A stretch of 64,000 nucleotides of DNA from Algibacter lectus (GCF_900112395.1 NZ_FOLN01000012.1:62001-126000); one strand, 5' to 3'; positions 25,857 through 35,289 are shown, counted from the stretch's first letter. A program made the numbers and translations. Notes: a model not told the origin generated them from the letters alone.

Positions 25857-27806
25857 TTACTCTTTTTCTTCAGTTTTATCAATTATAACAGGGCTCTTTT
25901 TGAAAGGAGATATTCCTAAAAGCTCTTCTAAATCGTCTTTAAATATAACTTCTCTTTCAATTAATCTTTGAGCTAATTTGTCTAATAAATCTTTCTTTGA
26001 AGATAATAACTCGACAGCTCTTTGATATTGAACTTCGATGATGTCTTTAATCTCATTATCAATAAGTTCAGCTGTTTTTTCAGAGTATGGTTTAACAAAG
26101 CCACTTTCTCCAGCAGGATCGTAATAGGTAATGTTTCCAACCTTTTCATTAAGGCCGTAAATCATTACCATAGCTTTTGCTTTTTTAGTAACGCTTTCTA
26201 AATCACCCAAGGCACCAGTAGAAATTTCGTTAAAAATAATTTTTTCAGCAGCTCGTCCACCCATTGTAACACAAATTTCATCAAGAAATTTATTTGTTCT
26301 GGTAATGTATGCTTCTTGTGGTAAGTACCATGCAGCACCTAAAGATCTACCACGAGGTACAATAGTTACTTTTACCAACGGGTCGGCATGCTCTAAGAAC
26401 CAACTTACAACAGCATGTCCTGCTTCGTGATAAGCAATGGTGCGTTTTTCTTCAACAGAAAACAAGTTGCTTCTACGTTCTAAACCACCAATAATTCTAT
26501 CTACAGCGTCTAAGAAATCTTGTTTTTCAACAGCTTTTTTATTTGTTCTTGCGGCAATTAAAGCAGCTTCATTACATAAATTAGCGATATCTGCACCAGA
26601 GAAACCTGGAGTTTGCTTTGATAAGAATTCAATATCTAAACCGGGCGCTTTTTTAAGAGGTCTAAGATGAACTTCAAAAATAGCTTTACGTTCACTTAAG
26701 TTAGGTAAATCAACAAAAATTTGTCTGTCAAAACGACCTGCACGCATTAAAGCTTTATCTAGAATATCGGCTCTGTTGGTTGCTGCAATTACAATAACGT
26801 TTGTGTTGGTACCAAAACCATCCATTTCCGTTAGTAATTGGTTTAATGTGTTTTCACGTTCATCATTACTTCCAGACATGGCATTTTTACCTCTGGCACG
26901 ACCAATGGCATCAATTTCATCTATAAAAATAATAGAAGGAGATTTTTCTTTTGCTTGTTTAAATAAATCTCTAACACGAGATGCACCTACACCAACAAAC
27001 ATTTCAACAAAATCAGAACCTGATAATGAGAAAAAAGGCACTTTAGCTTCACCTGCAACGGCTTTTGCTAATAATGTTTTACCTGTTCCTGGAGGGCCGA
27101 CTAATAAGGCACCTTTTGGTATTTTACCACCTAAGGTTGTATATTTTTCAGGAAATTTAAGGAAGTCTACAATTTCTTGTACCTCTTCTTTAGCACCTTC
27201 TAAACCAGCAACATCTTTAAAAGTTGTTTTAACTTCTGTGTTCTCGTCAAAAAGTTTTGCTTTAGATTTTCCTATGTTGAAAATTTGTCCGCCTGCTCCG
27301 CCACCGGCACCACCAGACATTCTACGCATAATAAATACCCAAACACCAATTAGTAAAATAAAAGGTAAAATACCCATTAATAAATTACTCCAATCGTTGG
27401 TTTCGGTATCAAACTTTACAACAGGTTTTGTAGCTAAGTTTTCGGTAGTTGTATTTAATTCGTTTTCAAAATTCTGTAAATCACCAAATTCAAATTTATA
27501 ATTAGGCAATTTTGTTGCCGAAGGAATAAATGTTTCTGGTTTAGAATTTTTGTGAATTTCTTTTTCTTGAGCGTCTTTTGTTAGGTAAACTTTAGCAACA
27601 CGCGTGTTTTTTATAATATCAACACGTGCTACATCACCATCTTTTAAGTATTTAAAAAAATCGGATGGGGTAGTAATATTGCCTTCTTGGTAGCTGGCAC
27701 CACTAAATAGTTGAAACCCTAAAAATAGAGCGATTATAATTCCGTAAATCCAATACGGACTGAATTTAGGCTTATTTTCCTTTGCGTTTTTCTTGTCTTT
27801 TGCCAT
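25857..27806 (-). CDS. ftsH: ATP-dependent zinc metalloprotease FtsH
   Basis: FtsH degrades misfolded membrane proteins and short-lived regulators. With the start at 27806 (MAKDKKNAK) it has 649 residues. Two membrane helices lie at about 17-36 and 141-161 with a periplasmic domain between. The AAA module has Walker A GPPGTGKT at 237-244, Walker B FIDEID, and the second region of homology NRADILDKALMRAGRFD. The protease domain has HEAGH at 460-464 and the third zinc ligand Asp near 535. A longer frame to 27857 would overlap rsfS. It follows rsfS by 8 bp. Confidence 0.97.
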   Translation of the reverse strand: MAKDKKNAKENKPKFSPYWIYGIIIALFLGFQLFSGASYQEGNITTPSDFFKYLKDGDVARVDIIKNTRVAKVYLTKDAQEKEIHKNSKPETFIPSATKLPNYKFEFGDLQNFENELNTTTENLATKPVVKFDTETNDWSNLLMGILPFILLIGVWVFIMRRMSGGAGGGAGGQIFNIGKSKAKLFDENTEVKTTFKDVAGLEGAKEEVQEIVDFLKFPEKYTTLGGKIPKGALLVGPPGTGKTLLAKAVAGEAKVPFFSLSGSDFVEMFVGVGASRVRDLFKQAKEKSPSIIFIDEIDAIGRARGKNAMSGSNDERENTLNQLLTEMDGFGTNTNVIVIAATNRADILDKALMRAGRFDRQIFVDLPNLSERKAIFEVHLRPLKKAPGLDIEFLSKQTPGFSGADIANLCNEAALIAARTNKKAVEKQDFLDAVDRIIGGLERRSNLFSVEEKRTIAYHEAGHAVVSWFLEHADPLVKVTIVPRGRSLGAAWYLPQEAYITRTNKFLDEICVTMGGRAAEKIIFNEISTGALGDLESVTKKAKAMVMIYGLNEKVGNITYYDPAGESGFVKPYSEKTAELIDNEIKDIIEVQYQRAVELLSSKKDLLDKLAQRLIEREVIFKDDLEELLGISPFKKSPVIIDKTEEKE

Positions 27807-27814
27807 GTCTCTTT

Positions 27815-28186
27815 TTAGTAACTCGTTTCTATAGCTGTAATTTTTGCATCGCCCCAAAGACTTTCAATATCATAGTACTCTCTAATTTGTTTTTGAAAAA
27901 CATGTACTACAACATTAACATAATCCATTAACACCCACTCGGCATTATCTAAGCCTTCGGTGTGCCATGGATGATCTTTAAGTTCTTTGCTTACTTTTTT
28001 CTGAACAGAATTAACTATAGCGCTTACTTGTGTATTGGAAGTCCCTTCGCAAACTATAAAGTAGTCACAAACCGTATTTTCAATCTCTCGTAAATCTAGT
28101 ATATTTATTTCTTTTCCTTTAACGTCTTCAATTCCACTGAGTATTACAGATATTAATTGGTCTGAGTTTATATTTTGTTTCGCCAT
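27815..28186 (-). CDS. rsfS: ribosomal silencing factor RsfS
   Basis: RsfS binds ribosomal protein L14 and keeps subunits apart when nutrients are scarce. The 123-residue protein has the family segments IEDVKGKEINILDLREI, CDYFIVCEGTSNTQVSAI, and WHTEGLDNAEWVLMDYVNVV followed by HVF. It leads a unit with ftsH (8-bp gap) and is divergent from birA. A -7 box lies 20-27 bp before its ATG. Confidence 0.95.
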   Translation of the reverse strand: MAKQNINSDQLISVILSGIEDVKGKEINILDLREIENTVCDYFIVCEGTSNTQVSAIVNSVQKKVSKELKDHPWHTEGLDNAEWVLMDYVNVVVHVFQKQIREYYDIESLWGDAKITAIETSY

Positions 28187-28205
28187 TAATTTTATTTAAT
28201 TTGTG

Positions 28206-28213
28206 CAAAGTTA
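28206..28213 (-). promoter_or_regulatory. -7 promoter box of the rsfS-ftsH unit
   Basis: TAACTTTG on the minus strand, 20-27 bp before the rsfS ATG, in the 93-bp gap to the divergent birA gene. Confidence 0.55.
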
Positions 28214-28279
28214 TTATTTTTTTAGTTCTTTATGGTTTAAAATAATCATAAGATTTTATACTAGTGCAATAACTTCTGT

Positions 28280-29011
28280 ATGCGAATAATCAAACTTGAT
28301 GCCATCAATTCCACAAACAGCTATTTACGCGAGCTTATTAGCAAGGGTAATGTGGAAGATTTTACTGTTGTTTCAACCAAAAACCAAACTAAAGGTCGTG
28401 GGCAAATGGGTACAGTTTGGGAATCGAAAACAGCAAAAAACCTTACGTTTAGTGTGTTTAAAGACGTTTCTCGCATAGAAACCGATCAGGCTTTTTATAT
28501 AAGTGTGGTTACTGCATTGGCGATAATAAAAACTTTGAAGGAGCTTGGTATTCCTAAATTAAGTGTGAAATGGCCGAACGACATTTTGTCAGAAAATAAA
28601 AAGATTTGTGGTGTTTTAATTGAAAATGTCATAAAACAAAGTCAGTTAAAAGCCTCTATTATAGGAATTGGGTTGAATGTAAACCAAACAGAATTCGAGA
28701 ATTTAACAAAAGCATCGTCGTTAAAATCAATATCGGGTAGGGTTTTTGTTTTGGATGAAGTGTTGGTTGCTCTGGTTTTAAATTTAGAATATTACTTCGG
28801 AATTTTAGAAACAGGAGACTTTAAAGTCCTGAAGAAAGAATATGAAGTCAATTTATTTCGAAAAAATAAACCTTCAACATTTAAAGATGCTGAAGGTTCT
28901 ATGTTTTCTGGTTTTATAAAAGGAACTTCTCCTGAAGGCAAATTAGTAGTATTGCTAGAAGATGAAATTATAAAAACCTTTGATTTAAAAGAAATTTCAC
29001 TGTTGTATTAA
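28280..29011 (+). CDS. birA: biotin--[acetyl-CoA-carboxylase] ligase
   Basis: The enzyme activates biotin to biotinyl-AMP and attaches it to acetyl-CoA carboxylase. The 243-residue protein has INSTNSYLREL, the biotin/ATP loop TKGRGQMGTVWES, VKWPNDILSENKKICGVLIE and the C-terminal SH3-like domain. It lacks the N-terminal DNA-binding domain of E. coli BirA, so it is a ligase only and not a repressor. The last 4 bases overlap the convergent SRPBCC gene. Confidence 0.93.
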   Translation: MRIIKLDAINSTNSYLRELISKGNVEDFTVVSTKNQTKGRGQMGTVWESKTAKNLTFSVFKDVSRIETDQAFYISVVTALAIIKTLKELGIPKLSVKWPNDILSENKKICGVLIENVIKQSQLKASIIGIGLNVNQTEFENLTKASSLKSISGRVFVLDEVLVALVLNLEYYFGILETGDFKVLKKEYEVNLFRKNKPSTFKDAEGSMFSGFIKGTSPEGKLVVLLEDEIIKTFDLKEISLLY

Positions 29012-29403
29012 ATAGCTTTTGGCATATTTGTAGCAAGAGTTTCAATAAATTTTGTGATTGGGCCTTTAATCATCATGGCCATCATTGGGTTAAAATCACC
29101 AGCAAATTCTAATTGTACTTCACTGTTACCATCTGCAGTTTCAACAATATTTCCAATTAAAGAAAAATCGAGTTTTCCGCCTGCAGCACCTAAAACAATT
29201 TTATTTGGAGGGATAACCTCTTTCTTTTTTAAAACAATTTCTGGCATGCCTTTTAAAGCAAAAAGAAATTTGTCGTCGTCCAAAACTTCAAACTTGCTAA
29301 TGTTTTCAGGCATTAAAGATTTAAAGTTTTTTATATCTTCTAAAAAGTTGAAAACTTCTTGAGGCGATTTAGTAACGTTAACTTTTGGGGATTCTAAATT
29401 CAT
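29008..29403 (-). CDS. SRPBCC (START-like) family protein
   Basis: A 131-residue protein of the polyketide cyclase/SRPBCC fold: the start KVNVTKSPQEVFNFLEDIKN forms the first strand and helix, and ETADGNSEVQLEFAGDFNPM plus a long C-terminal helix ending LATNMPKAI complete the lipid-type pocket. The ligand is unknown. It lies downstream of pyrE on the same strand, with a weak hairpin between, and overlaps the end of the convergent birA by 4 bp. Confidence 0.8.
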   Translation of the reverse strand: MNLESPKVNVTKSPQEVFNFLEDIKNFKSLMPENISKFEVLDDDKFLFALKGMPEIVLKKKEVIPPNKIVLGAAGGKLDFSLIGNIVETADGNSEVQLEFAGDFNPMMAMMIKGPITKFIETLATNMPKAI

Positions 29404-29428
29404 TGTGTTATTTTTTTTTCGTTAGACT

Positions 29429-29456
29429 ATAAAATAGCTTTTAAAAGCTATTTTAT
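29429..29456 (-). terminator. hairpin after pyrE, possible terminator
   Basis: A perfect palindrome of two 14-base arms (ATAAAATAGCTTTT and complement) 22 bp after the pyrE stop. A T run after it is short, so termination may be partial. Confidence 0.45.
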
Positions 29457-29478
29457 TTTACAGTACACGTATTTTATA

Positions 29479-30123
29479 TCAAATAGCGTTCCATTCACTA
29501 GGATTGGAATTCCACTCCGATAGGGTTTTTAATTCTTTTTCAGAAATGTAATTAGTATCTAGCGCTTGCTCAAGTAAATTCTCGTAATTACTTAATGTAT
29601 TTAATGTAACACCTTCTTCTGCAAAGTTTTTTGTAGCGACATCAAATCCGTAAGTAAAAATAGCAACCATGCCTTTCACATTTACTTTAGCTTCTTTTAA
29701 AGCTTTTACAGCGTTTAAACTGCTTTTTCCTGTGCTTATTAAATCTTCGACCACAACAACACTTTGTCCGCCTTCAATAAAACCTTCAATTTGGTTTTTC
29801 CGGCCGTGTCCTTTTGCATCTGGTCTAACATAAATAAACGGAAGCCCTAAGTATTCGGCAACCAACATGCCTATACCAATTGCTCCTGTAGCTACTCCTG
29901 CAATAGCATCTGGTTTTCCGTATTGGTTTTCAATATGTTTAGCCATGGTTTCGCGCACGTAATTACGTATCGCTGGATACGATAGTATAATACGATTGTC
30001 GCAATAAATTGGTGATTTCCAGCCAGAAGCCCAAGTAAAAGGTTCTTTTGGACTTAATTTTATTGCATGAACTTGCAATAAAACTTCGGCAGTTTTTTTA
30101 GCGGTGTCTTTGTTGAATATCAT
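29479..30123 (-). CDS. pyrE: orotate phosphoribosyltransferase
   Basis: PyrE joins orotate and PRPP to give OMP in pyrimidine synthesis. The 214-residue protein has FTWASGWKSPIYCDNR at the orotate site, AGVATGAIGIGMLVAEYLG, the flexible loop VRPDAKGHGRKNQIEG, and the PRPP motif VVVVEDLISTGKSS. It is divergent from the Nudix gene, and the start gives the normal length. Confidence 0.96.
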   Translation of the reverse strand: MIFNKDTAKKTAEVLLQVHAIKLSPKEPFTWASGWKSPIYCDNRIILSYPAIRNYVRETMAKHIENQYGKPDAIAGVATGAIGIGMLVAEYLGLPFIYVRPDAKGHGRKNQIEGFIEGGQSVVVVEDLISTGKSSLNAVKALKEAKVNVKGMVAIFTYGFDVATKNFAEEGVTLNTLSNYENLLEQALDTNYISEKELKTLSEWNSNPSEWNAI

Positions 30124-30252
30124 GCCGTAAAATTACGTATAAATTTGCTTTTATTCTGATGTTGTAAATGGAATAAAAATATTTTTTTTCAACAATAAGC
30201 AGATTGTGAGTAAAAATGATATTTTTACCATATCATTAAATCAAATCTAACC

Positions 30253-30834
30253 ATGCACAAGATTTTTGTAAATAATAAGCCAATAACTTTAACAACCAAC
30301 ACCGAGAAGGGCGAAGGTTACAAAACTTATAAGCTAAAACGAGTAGGTTTATATCGAGCTATACGGAAGTTGAATAGAACCAATTTACAAGAGGTTAGGC
30401 TTACACATAAAAATGAAAGTAAACTACTTTCTAAGTTTTTAAAGAAGTTACCCAATGTAATTGCTGGTGGTGGAAAGGTGTATAATGATGAAGGAAAAGT
30501 GCTTTTTATTTTTAGAAATGATAAATGGGATTTGCCTAAAGGAAAAGCCGAAGGCAACGAAACCATTGAGGAAACGGCAATTCGTGAAGTTGAAGAAGAG
30601 ACCAAAGTAGAAGGTTTAGAAATTGTGAGACCGCTAGAAACTACGTATCATATTTTTAAGAGAAATGGACGCTACAAAATAAAAATCACGTATTGGTTTG
30701 AAATGAAAACGAGTTTTACCGGAGAACTTAAGCCTCAAAAAAAAGAAGGTATAACTAAAGTGAAATGGTTAGGTAAAAAGAAAACAGCTAAGGCATTAGA
30801 GAATTCTTATGCCAATATAAAATTATTGTTTTAG
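30253..30834 (+). CDS. Nudix hydrolase
   Basis: The 193-residue protein contains an intact Nudix box, starting GKAEGNETIEETAIREVEEE and ending TKVEG, which fits the GX5EX7REUXEEXGU pattern except Val-Glu in place of the last Gly region. About 60 residues precede the domain. Nudix enzymes cleave nucleoside diphosphates linked to another group; the substrate is not predictable here. A single-gene unit closed by a bidirectional terminator. Confidence 0.85.
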   Translation: MHKIFVNNKPITLTTNTEKGEGYKTYKLKRVGLYRAIRKLNRTNLQEVRLTHKNESKLLSKFLKKLPNVIAGGGKVYNDEGKVLFIFRNDKWDLPKGKAEGNETIEETAIREVEEETKVEGLEIVRPLETTYHIFKRNGRYKIKITYWFEMKTSFTGELKPQKKEGITKVKWLGKKKTAKALENSYANIKLLF

Positions 30835-30858
30835 GTTGAAAATTTGAATACTTGAGAT

Positions 30859-30900
30859 ATAAAAAAAAGCATAAAATATTAAATCTTATGCTTTTTTTAT
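30859..30900. terminator. bidirectional terminator after the Nudix gene
   Basis: The stem ATAAAAAAAAGCATAA paired with TTATGCTTTTTTTAT lies between the Nudix gene and the convergent DUF192 gene. Confidence 0.8.
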
Positions 30901-30939
30901 GACCTAGAAGAGGCTTTATGTAAACTGTTTTTATCTTTT

Positions 30940-31431
30940 TCACTTCGAAATCTTACTGTAATTAATAGAATCTCCAACAGAAAGTTCCCAAAGATCGACT
31001 AAACCAGCGTTAACTTCTAAAACGTATTTTGCAGGAGCGTTAGACGGTAAAGAAGTTTCATCAAATGGCTTTGCATTCTTTTGAAAACTTACAATAGTTT
31101 TATTCTCATTAATATAAATAAGGTCTAATGCTATTTTTGTATTCTTCATATAGAAATAACGCTCGGTGACATCATCAAAAACAAAGAGTATACCTTGGTT
31201 GGTTTCCATGGAGTTTCGATACATCAATCCGGTTTGGATGTCAAAATCGGTGTCAGCTATTTCAATATCTAAAACTACTTTAGAATCATTTGCTTTGGTA
31301 ATCGTTAGCTCGCCTTCTTTAGTGAAAAGTACTTCGGTTTGAGTGATTACCTTAGCTTCATCTTTACAATTTGAAAGGGATAATACGGTAAAACCTATAG
31401 CTAAAATGAAACCAAATTGTTTTAAAGTCAT
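30940..31431 (-). CDS. DUF192 lipoprotein
   Basis: The 163-residue protein has a lipoprotein signal (lipobox TVLSLSNC, Cys22) and a DUF192 domain: VLDIEIADTDFDIQTGLMYR, ILFVFDDVTERYFYMKNTKI, ALDLIYINEN and VLEVNAGLVDLWELSVGDSI. The family is small beta-rich and of unknown function. It begins 1 bp after the lgt stop codon, so it is coupled to the enzyme that lipidates lipoproteins such as itself. Confidence 0.85.
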   Translation of the reverse strand: MTLKQFGFILAIGFTVLSLSNCKDEAKVITQTEVLFTKEGELTITKANDSKVVLDIEIADTDFDIQTGLMYRNSMETNQGILFVFDDVTERYFYMKNTKIALDLIYINENKTIVSFQKNAKPFDETSLPSNAPAKYVLEVNAGLVDLWELSVGDSINYSKISK

Positions 31432-31432
31432 T

Positions 31433-32359
31433 TTATTTTACTGCATTTTTAGGTTTGTACATAAACATAAAGTAAAGCCCTAAAAGTACAAATGGAACAC
31501 TTAACCATTGCCCTGTGTTTAATGCCCAAGTAGCACGCTCATCAACTTGCGCTTCTTTTACAAACTCCACAAAGAATCTTACCGTCCAAAGTAGGACTAG
31601 AAACAAGCCAAATAAAAAGCCTGTTTGGTCTCTTTTATCTGTTTTTATGTAGAAATATAAAAGAATTAAAAAGACAAAAATATAGCAAAACGATTCGTAT
31701 AACTGTGCTGGATGTCTGTACGGTACAGCTTCTAATAAGCTACTGAATTTTGGGTTATTGGTTACAGCGTTATAGGCAGCTTGAACATCGTTTATGCCTG
31801 TACGTTGCATAATTTCATTTTTGTAATATTCATCTTGAATAAAACGAACACCAAAACTAGAATCGGTAATTTTACCTATAATTTCAGAGTTTATAAAGTT
31901 TCCAATACGAATGAAAATAGCACCAGAGGCCACAGGAATTACAATGCGGTCTAAAATCCATAAAATCGATTTGTAATTATATTTTCGTCTGTATAAATAC
32001 ATGCCAATAATAATTCCGATAGCTGCACCATGACTCGCTAAACCTTGAAAGCCTGTAAACTCAAAGCCTCCTTTAAATTTTACTGGAAGAAAGATGCTTA
32101 AAAAATCTTGAGATATTAATTCCGATTGATAGAAGATAACGTGACCTAAGCGCGCACCTATCATGGTAGAAAGCACAGTATAAATAAATAAAGGATCTAA
32201 ATATTCTAACGATATTTTTTCTTTAGTAAAAATACGTTTCATTATATACCAACCAATAACAAAGGCGGTAACCCACATAAGGCTGTAAAAATGGATTTTA
32301 AAATTCCCAATAATATCGATTCCTGTTACGGGATTCCAATCAAATTTTAATAGTTGCAT
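31433..32359 (-). CDS. lgt: prolipoprotein diacylglyceryl transferase
   Basis: Lgt transfers diacylglycerol to the lipobox Cys of prolipoproteins, needed for the many lipoproteins in this window. The 308-residue protein has about seven membrane helices, RLGHVIFYQ, FTGFQGLASHGAAIGIIIGM in the catalytic region, the Lgt signature RIGNFINSEIIG, and YRHPAQLYES. The preceding 164-bp gap (32360-32523) shows no gene. Confidence 0.95.
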   Translation of the reverse strand: MQLLKFDWNPVTGIDIIGNFKIHFYSLMWVTAFVIGWYIMKRIFTKEKISLEYLDPLFIYTVLSTMIGARLGHVIFYQSELISQDFLSIFLPVKFKGGFEFTGFQGLASHGAAIGIIIGMYLYRRKYNYKSILWILDRIVIPVASGAIFIRIGNFINSEIIGKITDSSFGVRFIQDEYYKNEIMQRTGINDVQAAYNAVTNNPKFSSLLEAVPYRHPAQLYESFCYIFVFLILLYFYIKTDKRDQTGFLFGLFLVLLWTVRFFVEFVKEAQVDERATWALNTGQWLSVPFVLLGLYFMFMYKPKNAVK

Positions 32360-32523
32360 AGGTTTTGTTTTTCAGTGCGAAATTAAGCGTTTCAGACTGG
32401 TTTTATGTTATGTTTTATTTAAAAATAAGAATTCAGAGTTGTACGTGCTCTAAGCTTCTTTGTAATTCTATGTTGCGTTAAAACATCAATAAATATCAGA
32501 GATGTATTCAAGTTTTGTATTCT

Positions 32524-33651
32524 TTATTTTAAAAGCTCTAAAACTTCAACTTCAAATATAATATTGGTTTTTCCTGGTATACCTCGGTTTCCCGATTCAC
32601 CGTAGGCTAAGTGATATGGAATAAATAGGGTCGCTTTGTCTCCAACACTTAGTTGTTGTAAGCCTTCTTTAAAACCTGCAATCATTTTGGCATCTGGACC
32701 AATTTCGGCAGTAATAGGTTGGTAAGCATTATGGGCTTTTTTACGTTCGTTTACAGCATCTAAAGCTTCGGCTATTTCTAGTTTACTTGTGTCTAATAGG
32801 CTTCCGTCTTCAAAATAAACAGCGTAATGCGTTATTAATTCTGCAGTTTCAGGTAGCTTTTCTCCTGTTCCTTTTTCTGTAATTAGATATTTTAAGCCTG
32901 AAGGAAGTGCGATTGCCTTTTCTTTTTGAGCTTTAAATTTATCCTTAGTTGCTTTTAAAATAGCAGCGGCTTTTGCTTCTTTTTCTTTTGCTATACGTTC
33001 TGCTTCAGCAAAATGATTTACGAAAATGTTTGGTGCATCAAATTTCTTGGCAGCTTTACCTTTTCTGATAATGTTTAATTCTTCAAGAATAACATCTTCA
33101 ATAGGTCTGTCGTTTCTGTCTACTTCTACATTAGAAATGCTATCTTGAACATCTAAGCCAATAACTAATTCACCAAAAACACTATGCCTGTTGTCTAAAT
33201 TAGGTTTAGGAACTTCTGTAATAAAAAACTGAGATCCGTTGGTATTTGCTCCAGAGTTAGCCATGGATAGTATACCTGGTTTGTCATGTTTTAAATCTGG
33301 AGAAAATTCATCCATAAATTTGTAACCTGCATCACCAGAACCTGTGCCTGTAGGATCACCACCTTGTATCATAAATTTATCTATAACTCTATGGAAAATA
33401 ATGCCGTTATAGAATTTTTTCTTTTTGAATTTTTTATCCACCATGGTATTTTCGCCTTCAGCTAAGGAAACGAAATTAGCAACCGTTACGGGTGTTATTT
33501 CATAGTTTAATTTAGCTACCATAACGCCTTTGTTTGTAATGAATTCGGCATATATCCCATCTTCTAAATCTGGATATTGCGCTTTGCAGGATGTTAGGTT
33601 AAGTACTAATGTAAAGAGAACGAGTTTTATAGCGTTTTTTAATAAATACAT
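32524..33651 (-). CDS. dual-domain peptidyl-prolyl isomerase lipoprotein (cyclophilin + FKBP)
   Basis: A 375-residue lipoprotein (lipobox LNLTSC, Cys22) with two different prolyl-isomerase domains. A cyclophilin domain spans about 34-195 (FHRVIDKFMIQGGDPTGTGS, GSQFFITEVP). A Lys/Ala-rich helical linker (about 210-245) follows. An FKBP domain spans about 255-375 (GLKYLITEKGTGEKLP, GWxx-type pocket replaced by AGFKEGLQQL, FIPYHLAYGESG). Such cyclophilin-FKBP fusions are known as dual-family immunophilins. It starts 1 bp after gldI, so both exported isomerases are cotranscribed. It probably helps fold envelope proteins. Confidence 0.9.
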   Translation of the reverse strand: MYLLKNAIKLVLFTLVLNLTSCKAQYPDLEDGIYAEFITNKGVMVAKLNYEITPVTVANFVSLAEGENTMVDKKFKKKKFYNGIIFHRVIDKFMIQGGDPTGTGSGDAGYKFMDEFSPDLKHDKPGILSMANSGANTNGSQFFITEVPKPNLDNRHSVFGELVIGLDVQDSISNVEVDRNDRPIEDVILEELNIIRKGKAAKKFDAPNIFVNHFAEAERIAKEKEAKAAAILKATKDKFKAQKEKAIALPSGLKYLITEKGTGEKLPETAELITHYAVYFEDGSLLDTSKLEIAEALDAVNERKKAHNAYQPITAEIGPDAKMIAGFKEGLQQLSVGDKATLFIPYHLAYGESGNRGIPGKTNIIFEVEVLELLK

Positions 33652-33652
33652 A

Positions 33653-34198
33653 TTAGTTGTTTTGATTTTGGGTAATAGAGTTTACGGTAACCTCACAAAT
33701 TAAAGGTGTATTTGGACCAATTTTATTTTCATCTCCATAATAACCGTATGCACGATCTGAAGGAAAAATAAAGGTTACAGTTTCACCAGCTTTCATGAGT
33801 TTTAAGCCATGGCGTAAACCTGTAAAAAGTTCTTGCTTGTCCATAGCATAATTTTGCGTTTTTAAATCTGCTTTAGAGTAAATTTCGTTTCCATTAAGGC
33901 TTTTAACATCGTAATCGAAATTTATTAGGTCTCCAAAGCCAGGTGTTTTTAAGCTGTCGCTTTCTGTTTTAGTTTGGTATTTATACCAAAAACCAGTGTC
34001 TGAGGCTAAATAAGTGCCATCATCGGCTTCCATTATTTTTTCAATAACGGCTTTTTCTTTAGCAAAACGTTTTTTGTTAAGAGCGATAGAAGCATCAATA
34101 TACGATCCCGATTTTGTAGAAATAGGTTGCCTTGCTTCTGGGCTTTTACAATTAAAAACAAGTAGGGCAAGTAGGGTTGTGGCAATTAGTTTATTCAT
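33653..34198 (-). CDS. gldI: gliding-motility-associated FKBP lipoprotein GldI
   Basis: A 181-residue FKBP-type isomerase with lipoprotein signal (LLVFNC, Cys17). The FKBP domain lies at about 80-178, with GDLINFDYDVKSLNGNEIYS, ELFTGLRHGLKLMKAGETVT and FIFPSDRAYGYYGDENKIGP. GldI is required for gliding in Flavobacterium and is thought to fold motility or type IX secretion components. It overlaps the upstream NrnA-like gene by 8 bp. No other gld genes are in the window. Confidence 0.88.
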   Translation of the reverse strand: MNKLIATTLLALLVFNCKSPEARQPISTKSGSYIDASIALNKKRFAKEKAVIEKIMEADDGTYLASDTGFWYKYQTKTESDSLKTPGFGDLINFDYDVKSLNGNEIYSKADLKTQNYAMDKQELFTGLRHGLKLMKAGETVTFIFPSDRAYGYYGDENKIGPNTPLICEVTVNSITQNQNN

Positions 34199-35210
34199 TG
34201 TTTAAAGCATTATTATAACTAGGTAATATACTAATAAATTTCTCAATAGTTTCAGCTAGTGGTAGGTCGCTTTTTCCACCGGCTGCATTGGTGTGGCCAC
34301 CGCCATGGAAGTGAGCGCGAGACATTTCGTTTACCGAAAAATCACCTTTAGAACGTAAAGATATTTTAATAATTCCTTCTTGCTTATCTTCTATAAAAAT
34401 AGCGGCAAGTACAACTCCACTTAGTGATAATGCATAGTTTACAACCCCTTCAGTGTCTCCTTTTTTGAAGTTAAAACGATTAAGTTCATCTTGAGATAGC
34501 GTAATATATGCCGCTCTAGATTCTGGAACTACTTTTAAATTACTTAAGGCACAACCCAATAGTTGCAGACGTTCATAGCTGTTTGTGTCGTAAATATTAT
34601 TATGAATTTTAGTGTTGTCAGCACCTTTTTCAATAAGCTTCGCTATAATTTCGTGCGTTTTATTTGTGGTAGAACGGAATCTAAACGATCCGGTATCTGT
34701 CATAATTCCAACGTAAATGCAAGTTGCAATATCGGCATCAATTAAATCGGTATCGCCTAGCATGTCGATAAAATTATAAATCATTTCGCAAGTTGAACTC
34801 ATGCTTACGTCGCTATACGTGTAAGTCGCGTAATCATCTGGTGCTTGGTGATGGTCTATCATTACCTTTAGAGCTTTGCTTTCAGAAAGTGGTATTTCCA
34901 TATTTCCAGTTCTATGGAAAGCGTTAAAGTCTAAAGTAAAAATAATATCGGAAGATTCAATTAAACTATTACAGGTTTTTGTTTGATAATCGTAAACCGA
35001 AATTGTGTCATTTCCGGGAATCCATTTTAAAAAAGTAGGATAATCATTTGGTACAATAACAGTCGCATTATGATTTCCTTTTAAAAGATAATGGTAAAGC
35101 GCTAAAGTTGATCCAATAGCGTCGCCATCAGGGTTTTTATGTGGAACAATAACTATTTTTTTAGGGCTAGATAATAGTTCCTTTATGTTGGTAATGTCTT
35201 CTTTTTTCAT
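34191..35210 (-). CDS. DHH phosphoesterase (NrnA-like nanoRNase / pAp phosphatase)
   Basis: The 339-residue protein has the DHH domain motifs PHKNPDGDAIGS, FTLDFNAFHRTG, MIDHHQAPDD and GIMTDTGSFRFRST, and the DHHA1 motif GGGHTNAAGG. This matches NrnA-type enzymes, which degrade very short RNA and dephosphorylate 3'-phosphoadenosine 5'-phosphate. It is upstream of gldI with an 8-bp overlap. The divergent PhoD-like gene starts 79 bp away. Confidence 0.9.
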   Translation of the reverse strand: MKKEDITNIKELLSSPKKIVIVPHKNPDGDAIGSTLALYHYLLKGNHNATVIVPNDYPTFLKWIPGNDTISVYDYQTKTCNSLIESSDIIFTLDFNAFHRTGNMEIPLSESKALKVMIDHHQAPDDYATYTYSDVSMSSTCEMIYNFIDMLGDTDLIDADIATCIYVGIMTDTGSFRFRSTTNKTHEIIAKLIEKGADNTKIHNNIYDTNSYERLQLLGCALSNLKVVPESRAAYITLSQDELNRFNFKKGDTEGVVNYALSLSGVVLAAIFIEDKQEGIIKISLRSKGDFSVNEMSRAHFHGGGHTNAAGGKSDLPLAETIEKFISILPSYNNALNNE

Positions 35211-35289
35211 AGGAAACGAAGATACAATTTAATAATATAGACTTAAAATAGAATCTTGTACTTTTATAGAAAAATTAACGGTAAAGTAG

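Noticed and set aside
26776-27501. Long open frame (241 codons) on the plus strand
   Set aside because: It lies wholly opposite ftsH, has biased Pro/Ser/Ile composition typical of antisense translation, and has no recognisable domain.
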